Shown here piece by piece: positions 11,216-23,100 of a DNA stretch of 64,000 bases. Position 1 is the stretch's first letter, and each line of letters opens with the position of its first letter. Below the pieces are notes generated by a model. The model saw nothing but the letters and a program-made list of their open reading frames with translations. It did not search any database and had not been told where the DNA came from. The position numbers were made by a program, and so were the translations under genes. The stretch is from Fragilaria crotonensis (lineage: Eukaryota; Bacillariophyta; Fragilariophyceae; Fragilariales; Fragilariaceae). The stretch spans positions 1 through 64,000 of the forward strand of contig JAKSYS010000181.1 of assembly GCA_022925895.1 (NCBI GenBank), in the 5' to 3' direction.

Positions 11216-11898
11216 TCAATGGTGTTGTCATTGGGATTGTTGAACAACCTTTTCAATACTATCTGGTTTCTGGATTCTTGTGGGAAGGCAAAATATTCAC
11301 GTGTAAGGCAAATCGTCAACCACTTCAAATCGTTGCTGAATCCGAGATAGTCCTTGAGTGGACTATCATCAACCTCATTGACAAAACAGTCTCTCAAAAC
11401 TTTAGGAAATGCTTCAGTCCCTTCAGCCATTTCGGCAAAGTTGCGTCTTGAATAATAACCCCATGCCACTTTGTTCGCGGTCGGATTTGCTTTCAAATAA
11501 ACATTTACTTCATCAACACCCACCCTACACCTTACAACTTGATGCATAATCGAAAGCAAAAAAGTTGCCATTCCGTTGGCCTGATAGTCAACCTTTGTTG
11601 CCAAAAAAAGAACCAAAACAGCGTTCTCTCGTTGTACAAACGTTATAGCGCATATAGCAGTGGGTTTCTCCTTTTCCCATATACTAAGTGTCTCGCCCTT
11701 ACCAAGGCAAGATGACAGTGACTTCCGATCTGAATGGTCGTCGAATATAACATGATACAATTCATAAACAGTATCACTCGCATTGTATTCATCTTCTCTT
11801 CCAACAAAGTGAAGAATACGATATTCCTGTAGGAACGTTGGTAATTGATCACGTGGAATGCGGTGGTGCCATTTCATCATCTCAATCATCGTCTTCAT
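11179..11898 (-). pseudogene. GNAT acetyltransferase-like domain, part of a broken large ORF
   Basis: The open frame of 239 codons contains a plausible GNAT core: the strand AICAITFVQRENAVLVLFLA, the acetyl-CoA-loop-like DYQANGMATFLLSIM in place of the usual R/Q-x-x-G-x-G/A loop, and the late motif NPTANKVAWGYYSRRNFAEM, which matches the N...A...Y...F signature at the end of the GNAT fold. The frame is open upstream to a stop near 12036 without a better ATG. It lies on the minus strand directly beside satellite array 2 and runs into further broken coding segments down to 8423. The family is inferred from motif order only. Confidence 0.45.
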
Positions 11899-12063
11899 TA
11901 CTGGGGGTTCACATCCGTCAAATGGATCATCGTCATGCGTACTGGTTGCCTTCGGCGCGCTCTTTGTCTTCGGGGCATACTGAGGAGATGAGTTGTTTAA
12001 GACTTGACGACCTTCAACATATACAAATCAGGTGCAGATGCTCACAGTGTCGATTGCACTAAT

Positions 12064-13150
12064 TGTGTACAGATTCTGATCTTCAAATAGTCTTCTAAGA
12101 AGTAACCCGAACGATCTTCAAATAGTCACCACGTACAATTTCGATCTTCAAATAGTCTCGAATGGACAAGTAACAGTATGACGGTATGAAGACGACTATT
12201 TGGTGTACGAATTTCGATCTTCAAATAGTCACGAATGGACAAGTAACAGTATGACAGTACGATGACGACTATTTGGTGTACGAATTTCGATCTTCAAATA
12301 GTCACGAATGGACAAGTAACAGTATGTCAGTACGATGACGACTATTTGGTGTACGATTTCGATCTTCAAATAGTCACGAATGGACAAGTAACAGTATGTC
12401 AGTACGATGACGACTATTTGGTGTACGAATTTCGATCTTCAAATAGTCACGAATGGACAAGTAACAGTATGTCAGTACGATGACGACTATTTGTACGAAT
12501 TTCGATCTTCAAATAGTCACGAATGGACAAGTAACAGTATGACAGTACGATGACGACTATTTGGTGTACGAATTTTGATCTTCAAATAGTCACGAATGGA
12601 CAAGTAACAGTATGACAGTACGATGACGACTATTTGGTGTACGAATTTTGATCTTCAAATAGTCACGAATGGACAAGTAACAGTATGACAGTACGAAGAC
12701 GACTATTTGGTGTACGAATTTCGATCTTCAAATAGTCACGAATGGACAAGTAACAGTATGACAGTACGATGACGACTATTTGGTGTACGAATTTCGATCT
12801 TCAAATAGTCACGAATGGACAAGTAACAGTATGACAGTACGATGACGACTATTTGGTGTACGAATTTCGATCTTCAAATAGTCACGAATGGACAAGTAAC
12901 AGTATGACAGTACGATGACGACTATTTGGTGTACGAATTTGATCTTCAAATAGTCACGAATGGACAAGTAACAGTATGACAGTACGATGACGACTATTTG
13001 GTGTCGAATTTCGATCTTCAAATAGTCACGAATGGACAAGTAACAGTATGACAGTACGAATGACGACTATTTGGTGTACGAATTTCGATCTTCAAATAGT
13101 CACGAATGGACAAGTAACAGTATGACAGTACGAAGACGACTATTTTTGTA
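12064..13150 (+). repeat. 73-bp palindromic satellite, array 2
   Basis: About 15 units of 73 bp in the same orientation and with the same spacer (GGACAAGTAACAGTATGACA) as array 1. The units are much more uniform than in array 1: from about 12150 to 13140 neighbouring copies differ by only a few substitutions or 1-2 base indels. This points to recent amplification or gene conversion. It ends abruptly in single-copy DNA at about 13150. Confidence 0.94.
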
Positions 13151-13154
13151 CGCA

Positions 13155-13960
13155 TTATTTTGTTTCCAACAATTGCTGTCTTACAAAAAGTATGACACAC
13201 AAAACACATCTTTCTCTTGACAATGCAATGTGCGATGTCAAACAGTGATAATAATGATTGAAAAGTAACATATTCCGCCTCAGTGCCGCAAAGCAATCCA
13301 TTTGCTCAGCAAATGCAAAGTAATTTGTCACTTCAGCATCCAATCGGTATTTATCATACCGTCCTGGTGCAATCCATGTTGCGAAACGATCGTCAAGGAA
13401 TAGAAAAAATCGTCATCGGTATGAGAATTCAAACAATAGTTCTTGCCACAGGCAAGACTACCAGATTGTTCGATTGCATACCTATTATACTTGGCCATTC
13501 GGCAACCATTGGGCACTCGCAGTCTCGAAGATCATTCCCTGAATGAACCCTTGCCACTTCATGACAGAGTTCTCCTCATTAAGTCACGGATTTGTGTCTT
13601 GCCCATTCACTTAATGTTTTTGGCCAAGACTCGGTTATGCCAGGTGATCCACGGTTTGGCTTTAACCCAACAGTGGTGTATTTGCCAATATCTTCAGCAA
13701 CAGGTAGTCGTTTATTCCACGCACTTCTGCTTGGATTCAGTAACTCAAGTGCATAAAGTGCCTCGATGGTTTGGTTAACCCTTGTAAGTTTTTGACAACA
13801 TACGGACGTGGGACTAGCAAGACTTTTATTCCATTCGGTAACATCAAACGGGCACCAGACAATATTGGCAATGACTTTGAGAACGTTTGATTGCAACAGC
13901 ATGTGCGTATCACCTGGCGTTGCGAAGTCTCGCTGAGTTTTCCATAATGCTCCACTATAG
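13155..13960 (-). pseudogene. Unrecognised decayed coding fragment between arrays 2 and 3
   Basis: Protein-like sequence on the minus strand runs over three frames. The longest piece (13579-13902) reads SNVLKVIANIVWCPFDVTEW and ends KTLSEWARHK. Later pieces include MPNGCRMAKYNRYAIEQSGS and, in another frame, AEVTNYFAFAEQMDCFAALR. I recognise no family. Its placement between two arrays, like the 8.4-12.0 kb segment, suggests it belongs to the same kind of sequence block. Confidence 0.3.
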
Positions 13961-14214
13961 AATAAAGGTTTACAACTGTTCTAACAGTGTTGCCCAGTGT
14001 ATGTCAGTGACGATGAAACTGCATCAAACTATCTAGCCTTTTCTTCTTCAAATACATGCTCTTTGCATAAACACTCTTGGCTTGCCATTTTGTGCGCCAT
14101 CTTGATGCTTCCTGAGTGGGATGCTAGACTTTTCCCTGATTTATATAGTATGTTGAAAAAACCTGCTTCCAGTCTTGCCAATGTCATCACTTGTGGTATC
14201 ATTCAGCCAAACTG

Positions 14215-14590
14215 CACCTCATCATGGTTTTTCGAAGTCACCGGTTGAACTGCTGTTACTGTGCCCCTTTAGTCATGCGATAATGTGACCTGTTTTGACG
14301 TACTCATGATGGTTTCCAAGTTGTTACATTTGCATTCCACAACCGTATTTCATCATGGTTTTTCAAGTCAAGGCTGGAACTGCTGTTACTGTGCCCGAGT
14401 CACAGATAACAGTGACTGTTTTGACGCACTCATGATGGTGTTACATCTGCATTCCAAACCGCATTCTCATCATGGCTTTTCGAACGTCAAGGTTGGAACT
14501 GCTGTTACCGTGCCTCCGAGTCACAGATACCAAGTGACCTGTTTTGACGTACTCATGATGGTTTCCAAGTTGTTTCTTCCGTTTGATAAC
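14215..14590 (+). repeat. Tandem repeat of about 125 bp, three copies
   Basis: The segment TGTTTTGACG followed by tACTCATGATGGT starts at about 14291, 14417 and 14540, giving periods of 126 and 123 bp. Each unit also holds TCATCATGG(t/c)TTTTCgAA and CTGCTGTTAC(t/c)GTGCC. A partial unit begins near 14215. The copies differ by short deletions. No coding function is apparent. Confidence 0.85.
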
Positions 14591-14744
14591 CATTCGCAAT
14601 AGCCGCGGCGAGCAAGGCAATCGAACGATGAAAATTGTGATACAGTTTATACTCTTCTGCACGTCGCACGTGTCAGAAGTACGCCAGTGCTCTGGGTCGA
14701 CATACTCAGAATACTGTTGAAGATTGAAATTAAGATCAATTTAA

Positions 14745-15896
14745 TCACCAAATAGTCGCCATTGTACTGTACTGGTGATGGTATCTCGTACTGTGACGAC
14801 TATTTGAAGATCGAATTCGATCACCAAATAGTCCATTGTACTGTACTGGTGATATCAGATGTGACGACTATTTGAAGATCGATTTCGATCACCAAATAGT
14901 CACCATTGTACTGTACTGGTGATACTCGTACTGTGACGACTATTTGAAGATCGAATTTCGATCACCAAATAGTCGCCATTGTACTGTACTGGTGATACTC
15001 GTACTGTGACGACTATTTGAAGATCGAATTTCGATCACCAAATAGTCACCATTGTACTGTACTGGTGATATCAGTACTGTGACGACTATTTGAAGATCGA
15101 ATTTCGATCACCAAATAGTCGCCATTGTACTGTACTGGTGATACTCGTACTGTGACGACTATTTGAAGATCGAATTTCGATCACCAAATAGTCGCCATTG
15201 TACTGTACTGGTGATACTGTACTGTGACGACTATTTGAAGATCGAATTTCGATCACCAAATAGTCGCCATTGTACTGTACTGGTGATACTCAGACTGATG
15301 ACTATTTGAAGATCGAATTTCGATCACCAAATAGTCGCCATTGTACTGTACTGGTGATACTGTACTGTGATGACTATTTGAAGATCGAATTTCGATCACC
15401 AAATAGTCGCCATTGTACTGTACTGGTGATACTGTACTGTGACGACTATTTGAAGATCGAATTTCGATCACCAAATAGTCGCCATTGTACTGTACTGGTG
15501 TTACTCAGACTGTGACGACTATTTGAAGATCGAATTTCGATCACCAAATAGTCGCCATTGTACTGTACTGGTGATACTCGTACTGTGACGACTATTTGAA
15601 GATCGAATTTCGATCACCAAATAGTCGCCATTGTACTGTACTGGTGATACTCGTACTGTGACGACTATTTGAAGATCGAATTTCGATCACCAAATAGTCG
15701 CCATTGTACTGTACTGGTGATACTCGTACTGTGACGACTATTTGAAGATCGAATTTCGGTCACCAAATAGTCGCCATTGTACTGTACTGGTGTTACTCGT
15801 ACTGAGACGACTATTTGAAGATCGAATTTCGATCACCAAATAGTGGCCATTGTACTGTACTAGTTGAAGATCGAATTTCGATCACCAAATAGTCCC
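14745..15896 (-). repeat. 73-bp palindromic satellite, array 3 (inverted, different spacer)
   Basis: About 16 units with the same 73-bp period and nearly the same palindromic core (GACTATTTGAAGATCGAA joined to TTCGATCACCAAATAGTC) as arrays 1 and 2, but with the core in reverse-complement orientation and a different spacer (CCATTGTACTGTACTGGTGA, then actCGTACTGTGAC). Units are highly uniform. The array ends 70 bp before the stop codon of the second MULE relic. Confidence 0.94.
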
Positions 15897-15968
15897 CATC
15901 CTAGTCATGATGTCGAACAAGAACGAAAGTCTAAGTCAACATTGTTATTAATTCTAAATGTACTACTT

Positions 15969-18900
15969 TTAAAAACTCCATGATGAGACATATGTTTTGC
16001 ACACCTTGCCAACAGGACACCCCGAAACTAGGGACCCTTTGGGTGGTGGTTTCTCAGAAGCCATGTTGGCTTTCTCGGTGAAGATAATCTTGTCGAGTGC
16101 CTCCTCAACAAGAAGACCTCTCTCTTGTGGGCTTTTTGAGGCATCAACAAGACTAACTAGTTCCTTTGCTCTTGGCATAATGCTGTCGTACGCATTGTAA
16201 CGTTCCAATTCGGATACGTCTTCATGGTGAAGAGCACGTGATCCAAAATCAATGCAGTCAGTTTCTAAACTCGTAGATTCCATGAGGATGTCGTCATTGT
16301 CGTCAAGATGAGTATTCGTGTGCTCAGTTTCATGACCAGCGTCGATGAGTGGTTCCTCAGGCAAGTGGATCTCTTGCGACATTGATACGGAACAGTATTT
16401 TTGGCATTCTTCAGGGCAATCTCAACCTCATCCCTGGTGTAGTTTACGACACTGTCCAGTTTTGAGGGTTTTTGGAAAAGGGAGTCAATGGTACTTTCAG
16501 TGGCATTTCTGAATTGCTCATTTGAATTCTTCCCACACTTGTAGACACGATGGAATGGAGAGAAAGTATGATCGTCATTCTTTGGAATAAAGTTTGGGCC
16601 TTTGCAATCATTCTCACGTATTGATTCCAGCTTCTGCTTTATCTCTTTCTCAGTTAGTGAGCAATCACTCTCCTTCTTCATTGAGAAATAAATATATGAT
16701 TTCCACCAACGTACTGAAATGTCGTGGTGACTGATGTTTGGATTGCTTGCATAATACTTCTTCACATGCATCATGTGTGGGCAGATGACACCATTGCATT
16801 CGTAGTAGTTGCAGTCACACATCAGACAAACCCTGTTGTCAAAGTCTTGTGAGGTGACAGTGTACACTCTGTGGAAGCATGGAATCAAAGAATGGACATC
16901 ACGGTCAACTGACCGAACAACAAGCCATTTGAAAGGGCTTGCTCTCCAAGAAGCATAGCTCTCGCATTGATCAAGAGCGAATTTCAACATGAACTCTGCA
17001 GGAAGGGTGACATCATTGACGGTGGGAGAGTTACTCCAGGTTGCTCTTCCAAACAGGGCACTAGCCATATATCGTTGGTATAGGTCAAATTTGTTGGAAT
17101 CGGTGTCAACTTGAATTTTGACAGATTTGTCAACACCGTGCTGTGGAAGCACACAGGAAGGACCAGCTTTGATAGCATTATTTGTACCTTCGTGCCCAGA
17201 ATTTGTGTTGGTCTCAAGTGTCTCACCCTTCCTCAGATAAAAGCAATAACTCTGCTCTTGTGGAATTATGTAATTGCGGATAAAGTGCAATATCTTTTCT
17301 CCACCGTCCTCCCAAAAATTGCCTTAATAGTGTCTGATTTCAAGTACATATGTAAAAGGGCGTAACTTCTTTGATGTTGACGATTCTTTTAGAAAAATGG
17401 TATCACAGATAACACACAGAATAAACATGTAGGTGTACTCACATTTCGTACTCGTCTTGGAAAAGTATCCTCGGCGCATCCAGCTGTAGATCCAGGTTTT
17501 TATTACTCTTACCTGCCTCTTGGCGGCATCATCCTTGCCTCTCCGATAACCCAAGCCTTTACAATTTCGTCGCCAGCCTTGATCAACAAGGTGCCACCCA
17601 CATCGAGTACGTACTGCATTGACAAAATGTGTGGAGATGGCATAGTCAACTTGTGTCATTTCTTGGGAATCACCGTCAGTCATGATAAGTTTCACAGCAT
17701 GTAGTGATTGTGCACCAAGAAGAACAGGAATGGCTTCTTGGAATAGCCAACGGAAGAACCAAGATCGTTCATTCGGGGCAATGCACCTAACAACCACAGT
17801 CACCTTTCCATTTGAATCTTTCACAGAGAGTGTCAGCAATGGTCTGCTTTCATTGTTCGTCTCATGAGTGCCGTCAACGCATACAACTTCAGGAAAAGCG
17901 TGGAACAGGCGCCTGCCTTCTGGTAAAACCCAACAACAGGCAATGAGTATATCCTGGTCTTCCCTTGCACCAACCGCAAGTCTGCTTTCCAAAGCATATT
18001 TCTTAAAAGTGGATGTCTCTGCCACCTCCAGAGGTACTGGCTTCTCGTGAATAGGTGAAGTGTCATCAGTGTCATCATCAGTTGGGATAACAGAAAGGCT
18101 GGTTAGTTCACCTGATAAATCATGAGGAATGGCTTCAGTACGTGCAGCCTTTACACTGTTACCACGTAGTTCTTTGATTTGCCATGATGATACAGACAGA
18201 CATACGAGGCACCACTTTTTTGTAAGTAACTCAACATATTCTCACAGGGTGAAGACTCCGATGCTGTTGTGGTAGCATGAACATTTGGGGAAGCCATGAA
18301 GTCTTTTGCCATTTTTGTAAATCCTTGCACATATGCCATCTGACCACGAGTAAAAATCTGACCCGTACGGGTTTTAGTAAACAGAGCCGCTTGGGCAGGC
18401 TGGATGTTGGCAACACTCATTGCAGCAACAGTTTCCAGGGTTGTAATGTCAAGAAAGCGTTTACGATTCCTTATTTCATTGGAAAGAAGAGGAGGATGGC
18501 CAGTGTGCTGATTGTTTCCAATTCCGCAAACAAGGAAAAGCTATTATGGTCAATTCGGAGTGTGAATTTGACACGACAAGTGCAGGAGTTACCACGTAGA
18601 GTTGAATTGCGACGTTTCAATCCTATGCCAGAACTCTTGCACCCACGGGCATTCTTCTTATCACCAGTGTAGGTGGTAACACGATAAGAATCGGTTCCAG
18701 TACTTTGGTTCAGTGTGCAGGACATTCCTCCTTCTTCTGATGAATACTGGCGGAAATTACTGCATTTCAATACGCGTTGGTCAGTCAGTAGTACATCTGT
18801 GACATTGGTTGGGGAACGCAAACCATAACCATTGGAAACAAGGGCACAATTCCCAACAGATTTGGCAGCTTGGAGTAAGTCAGTGATAAGACTATGGCCT

Positions 18901-19135
18901 CCTGAATCCTTTCAAATCCACCATTGATGGGATAAAGAGATGGACTGAACCGAATAATATGCTTGGAACCCTTGTACATGGAGGTAGTGTACTGAAAGAG
19001 GTCGTACTGTTTCCAATGATGCATTGAAATCATCGGTTGCATGACAAAATGACCTTTGAAAGGCAAAGAAGCAGTCCATGACATAGCCTTGAGAGCAGAT
19101 AGAGTCTGGTCCACAGCATGGGGATCCTGCATCAA
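15969..19135 (-). pseudogene. MULE transposase relic (element 2) with one intron
   Basis: The protein is read on the minus strand over several frames. In order: an N-terminal segment (18785-19135), a segment with CSNFRQYSS and SCTCRVKFTL (18471-18821), a linker, the MULE DDE core at 17440-18025 (VVCVDGTHETNNESRPLLTL, KLIMTDGDSQEMTQ, then RCGWHLVDQGW), and a SWIM-type finger in the next exon (CLMCDCNYYECNGVICPHM). The tail (15969-16382) is one frame off and ends in a GCPVGK motif. Frame breaks lie near 16384, 18165, 18525 and 18830. A 120-bp GT-AG intron joins the core and the finger in phase. Differences from element 1 in the core show that it is a separate MULE family. Confidence 0.82.
17323..17442 (-). 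other. Predicted intron in MULE 2
   Basis: The donor GTGAGT starts at 17442 and the acceptor AAG ends at 17323. Splicing joins ...STK with CNFWEDGGEKILHFIRNY, bridging two open frames that otherwise end at a stop. Length is 120 bp, in the range of the other introns of the window. Confidence 0.65.
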
Positions 19136-20192
19136 TGGTACTTCTTGTTGTGGATGATCCTAAAGAGACCGAAACATGGGGTTGGCAACAAATTAATCGG
19201 TAGGTGGTTGCTATAGTAACGCAAGCAAAATGACAACAGATAGAGAGCAAACAAGAGCGAAAACAGAACAAGGACAACAAGAGAAACAAAAGCAGCAAGG
19301 AGAGCAAGAACAACAAGAGAAACAATAATGACAGGGAGACAAAGTGCCATACCATCGTGGTTGTAAAATATCAAAATGATGAGTTTTGTGCGAGTAAACT
19401 CAAATCCACTACTGGTACCATGTTTTATACACATCTAGACACGATCATTTTTATTTCTATTCAAACAAATGTGGAGCAGATTTATGTTCCTTATCTAGAA
19501 CGTAGTTTTGCACAAGAGTTGGTTTGAAAAGAGGGCGGTGATAAAGTCAAAGAGAAAGATTCCGTGCAAGTTAAATTCCACAACTAAAGTGCTAAAAAAT
19601 GCTGACGTCAAATTGGTGAAACCTAATCGGACCCAAGTAGTAGTATGACCTATGAACTATGAACAACGTACACCGTACTACCGGTACAGTTGTACTCCAG
19701 TAGTACAGTATTATTTTACCAGTTACTGCAGCCAAACCTCGTAAATAGTAGTGGTACTCGTACTGTACTCCATTAATGAGAAACGAGATCACTCCTCTAC
19801 GCTCATCGTACTCGGCAAGTGTAGCCACGTACGCATATGACCATATGACCTATGGCGACCTATGAATATGACCAAAGAACAACACGTAGTATGTGTAACG
19901 GACACCAAAATAGTGTTCCTAATGCTTCCACGTTTACTGTCACTGTAAAGCGTCACGACTGCCCGTTCAAAGGAGAATGTCCCATGAACTCTTCGGGCAC
20001 GATCCGGTACCTGGCCTTCAGCCTGGGCGCTTTTGGCTCGTTTCCGAGCAGGACTTTCCAAGTTTTGGTTCATTCGTACTTGCGTACACCTTTCATGCTG
20101 CATCGTTTGTTAAGCTCAAATAGATTTATTGCTGGTTCTTGAGCGTTCTTCTCTCCCTTTCACTCTTCTCGTTCTGCCCGAAAACAGTAAAA
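19136..20192. other. Intergenic, A-rich low complexity and GTAC repeats
   Basis: Positions 19240-19330 are purine-rich, with the 15-bp direct repeat CAACAAGAGAAACAA at 19275 and 19311. Positions 19660-19780 hold many GTAC-type short repeats. No coding region is recognised. The last part is the presumed promoter of the Cu-ATPase gene. Confidence 0.5.
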
Positions 20193-23100
20193 ATGGCACC
20201 TGATCAAGAGGTTGTACATCTTCGAGTCGAAGGCATGATGTGCCAACGAAATTGTGGTACGAATCAGCTCTTCATGTCCTAAATCGCTTTTTGTTCATCA
20301 TGCAACGGCTATGATTCTCTAATAATAATCTTTTTTTCCTTTTCATATCAATTTCAACTTGACAGGCACAACGGTTCAGAATGCTCTTCGCGCCATACCC
20401 GGTGTGGAGAATGTGGAAGTGTCCTATGAACACAAGTACGCGTCGATGACAGTTTCGAACAACACGGTTGATTTACCACAATCCTGGACTGAAATGGCGA
20501 TAGAGTGTATCGATGCCGTCGGATTTGATGCCTTTCCACTAGAAGATATTGACAGCATCCGACACACAGTGCATCTGCGAGTTGAGGGTATGATGTGCCA
20601 GAAAAACTGCGCCAAGACGGTGGAAGGAGCGCTGAACGGATTGTTGGGGGTTGTGGCAGCGGAAGCGTCATTTTCCAGATCGTACGCTACTGTGACGGCC
20701 ACTTTAGGTGATTATGGTTCTGGATCCTTATTGGCCAGAATTAAAAACTTGGAAGATGCTGCCATCGATGCTGTCGAATGTGTAGGGTTTGATGCGTCGT
20801 TGTTATCCGAAGAAGCGCTCGTAGACTTGGAAACACAGCACTATGGGGGCGACAACGTTACCAATTCACTTTCCAGCGACGACGACGACTTCTTTCTCGA
20901 TAAACTTTCGTTAGACGGAAAGACAGCCTCCCTTTCCGTCAAGGGGATGTCTTGTGCAGTTTGCGTTGGCCGTGTCGTTGCAATGCTGAAACAAGTCCCT
21001 GGTGTCTGCGACGCCACTGTTGCCCTAACAACCCATCGCGCGCAAATTCAAATCGACTCGGGGGACGTTCATGCTATTGCCGAGGCATGTGCCAATGCAG
21101 TGACAAAGGGTGGTTATAGTTGCTCGGTTCTGCATGCCGGCGCGGGCGGTCGGGGAATCACGCTGGTTGAGAATGCCGCACAGCTTGAAGAATCTCGCCA
21201 CCACGAATTGAAAACATGGCGCTCGCTTTTGATTACATCTACATGCTTATCAGTGCCGCTCGTCATCTTGCACCATCGTGAATTTCTGTGTTTACACAAT
21301 CTTGGTGTGCCTTATTGTCAAGAAACAATTCAGCTCGTGCTTGCAACGTTGGTACAATACATTGTCGGTAGGCGTTATTACATTGCTGCCTGGAACGGAT
21401 GGGTCAATGGTCGTTTTCTTGGAATGGACTTTCTTGTTGTTCTGGGTACAACTGCAGCATACATATTTTCGGCAGTTACCTTTTTTAAACACCTCGTGAA
21501 CCATGTCGATAATGGCATGAAGGAAGCGGCGTTCGAAACTGGAGGTATGTTGTTTACGTTCGTAACTTTGGGCAAGTATTTGGAGGCATATGCCAAGGGC
21601 AAGACAGCAAGTGCACTGCAGATGTTGATGGAGCTGCAACCGAATGTGGCGTTGAAGGTGATGAACATGGATGTTCCGTTTGATGGAGCTGCTGACATTT
21701 CGTCACTCCAAACGCAATCAATTTCTGCAAATGATGTTCGAGTTGGTGACTACTTGTACGTACTTCCTGGGAGTCGTATCGCAGCTGACGGAGTTTTGGT
21801 GGCCACATCAGGCAAAGCTCCATTTGCGTTTGTCGACGAGTCGGCTCTCTCGGGGGAGCCGTTTCCAGTTGCCAAACCCGTCGGAGGAAATGTCTTTGGT
21901 GCAACTGTTAATCAGCTAGCGACTTTGGTCGTGCGCGTTACAGCATCTGGCAACACTACAGTACTTGCTAAGATCGTGCATCTCATGGAACAGGCACAAT
22001 CCCAAAAGGCGCCCATCGAAGCCCAAGCTGACAAAGTGGCTTGCATTTTTGCGCCCACAGTCATGGCATTATCTCTCTGCACTTTTCTTGGGTGGGTTCT
22101 CCTTTACGACCACCCCGATCGTTGGTATTTGGGGATCATGAGTGCTATTTCTGTTATTGTTGTGGCGTGTCCTTGTGCATTGGGCCTGGCGACCCCTACG
22201 GCTGTTATGGTGGGTACAGGTGTTGGAGCCAAACATGGACTACTCATCAAAGGAGGCGCTGTCCTTGAATCTGCCCACGGTGTGGACACTGTAATTTTTG
22301 ATAAGACGGGCACTTTGACGACATCCAAAGCTGTCGTGCGAGACAATGTGCAGTTTCTTGGCGATGCGGACGAAATTGTTATCAAGAAGCCGTCCGTGGT
22401 CAAAGCCGACCAAGTTTGCTTGTGGCTTGCCGCATGTGCTGAGAAGCAAAGTGAACACCCTTTGGCCAAGGCCATTGTGAATGCTGCTCAAAGTGCATGG
22501 GGCGCAGATGTTACATGTTCTTCCGAAGGTACGCAAGTTGACGAGTTCCTCGTCATTCCAGGCTCGGGTGTCGAATGCGTTGTTCGGGGCCCAAACTTTG
22601 GGGCATGGCGAGTGCGCGTGGGCAATAAGGAGTGGACCAACGAGGCTTTGATCGATACGCACGACGATGATACGGATTGCAATGGTGAAATTGAGATTTG
22701 TGAAATCAGGAGGAAAGGGAGAATTGGTGTCTTTGTGAGCGTATTGCCTGAGTCCCAGTTTCTGGCGAAGTGCGATGGAGATGGCACGCCATATCGACGT
22801 CGTATCGCTGGTGTGATTGGTATTGCTGATCCTATCCAAGCAGAGGCAAAGTCTACCGTGGCTGCGCTCCAGCTAATGGGAGTGGATGTGTGGTTGTGTA
22901 CCGGCGACGATGAGGTTACTGCACTTGCCGTTGCAAGAGACGTCGGTATTCCGAACGAAAACGTCTGCGCTGGAGTGAAACCAGAGGGGAAGGCTGATCT
23001 GGTCTCTCGGCTTCAAAAGAAGGACAGATTTAGTTCACTCCGACGCGACAAGCGAGCCCGCCGTCACCAACAAGGTAGAGTGGGTTTTGTTGGTGATGGC

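Noticed and set aside
7565-13300. Open frames in the arrays encoding a repeated peptide (RDYLKIEIRT type)
   Set aside because: The 73-bp period is not a multiple of three, so the frame drifts at each unit and long frames survive only by chance or by unit-length changes. There is no sign of coding selection.
7441-15896. CRISPR-like appearance of regular repeats with palindromic cores
   Set aside because: The spacers are identical within each array, the setting is eukaryotic, and no cas genes are present. It is a satellite.
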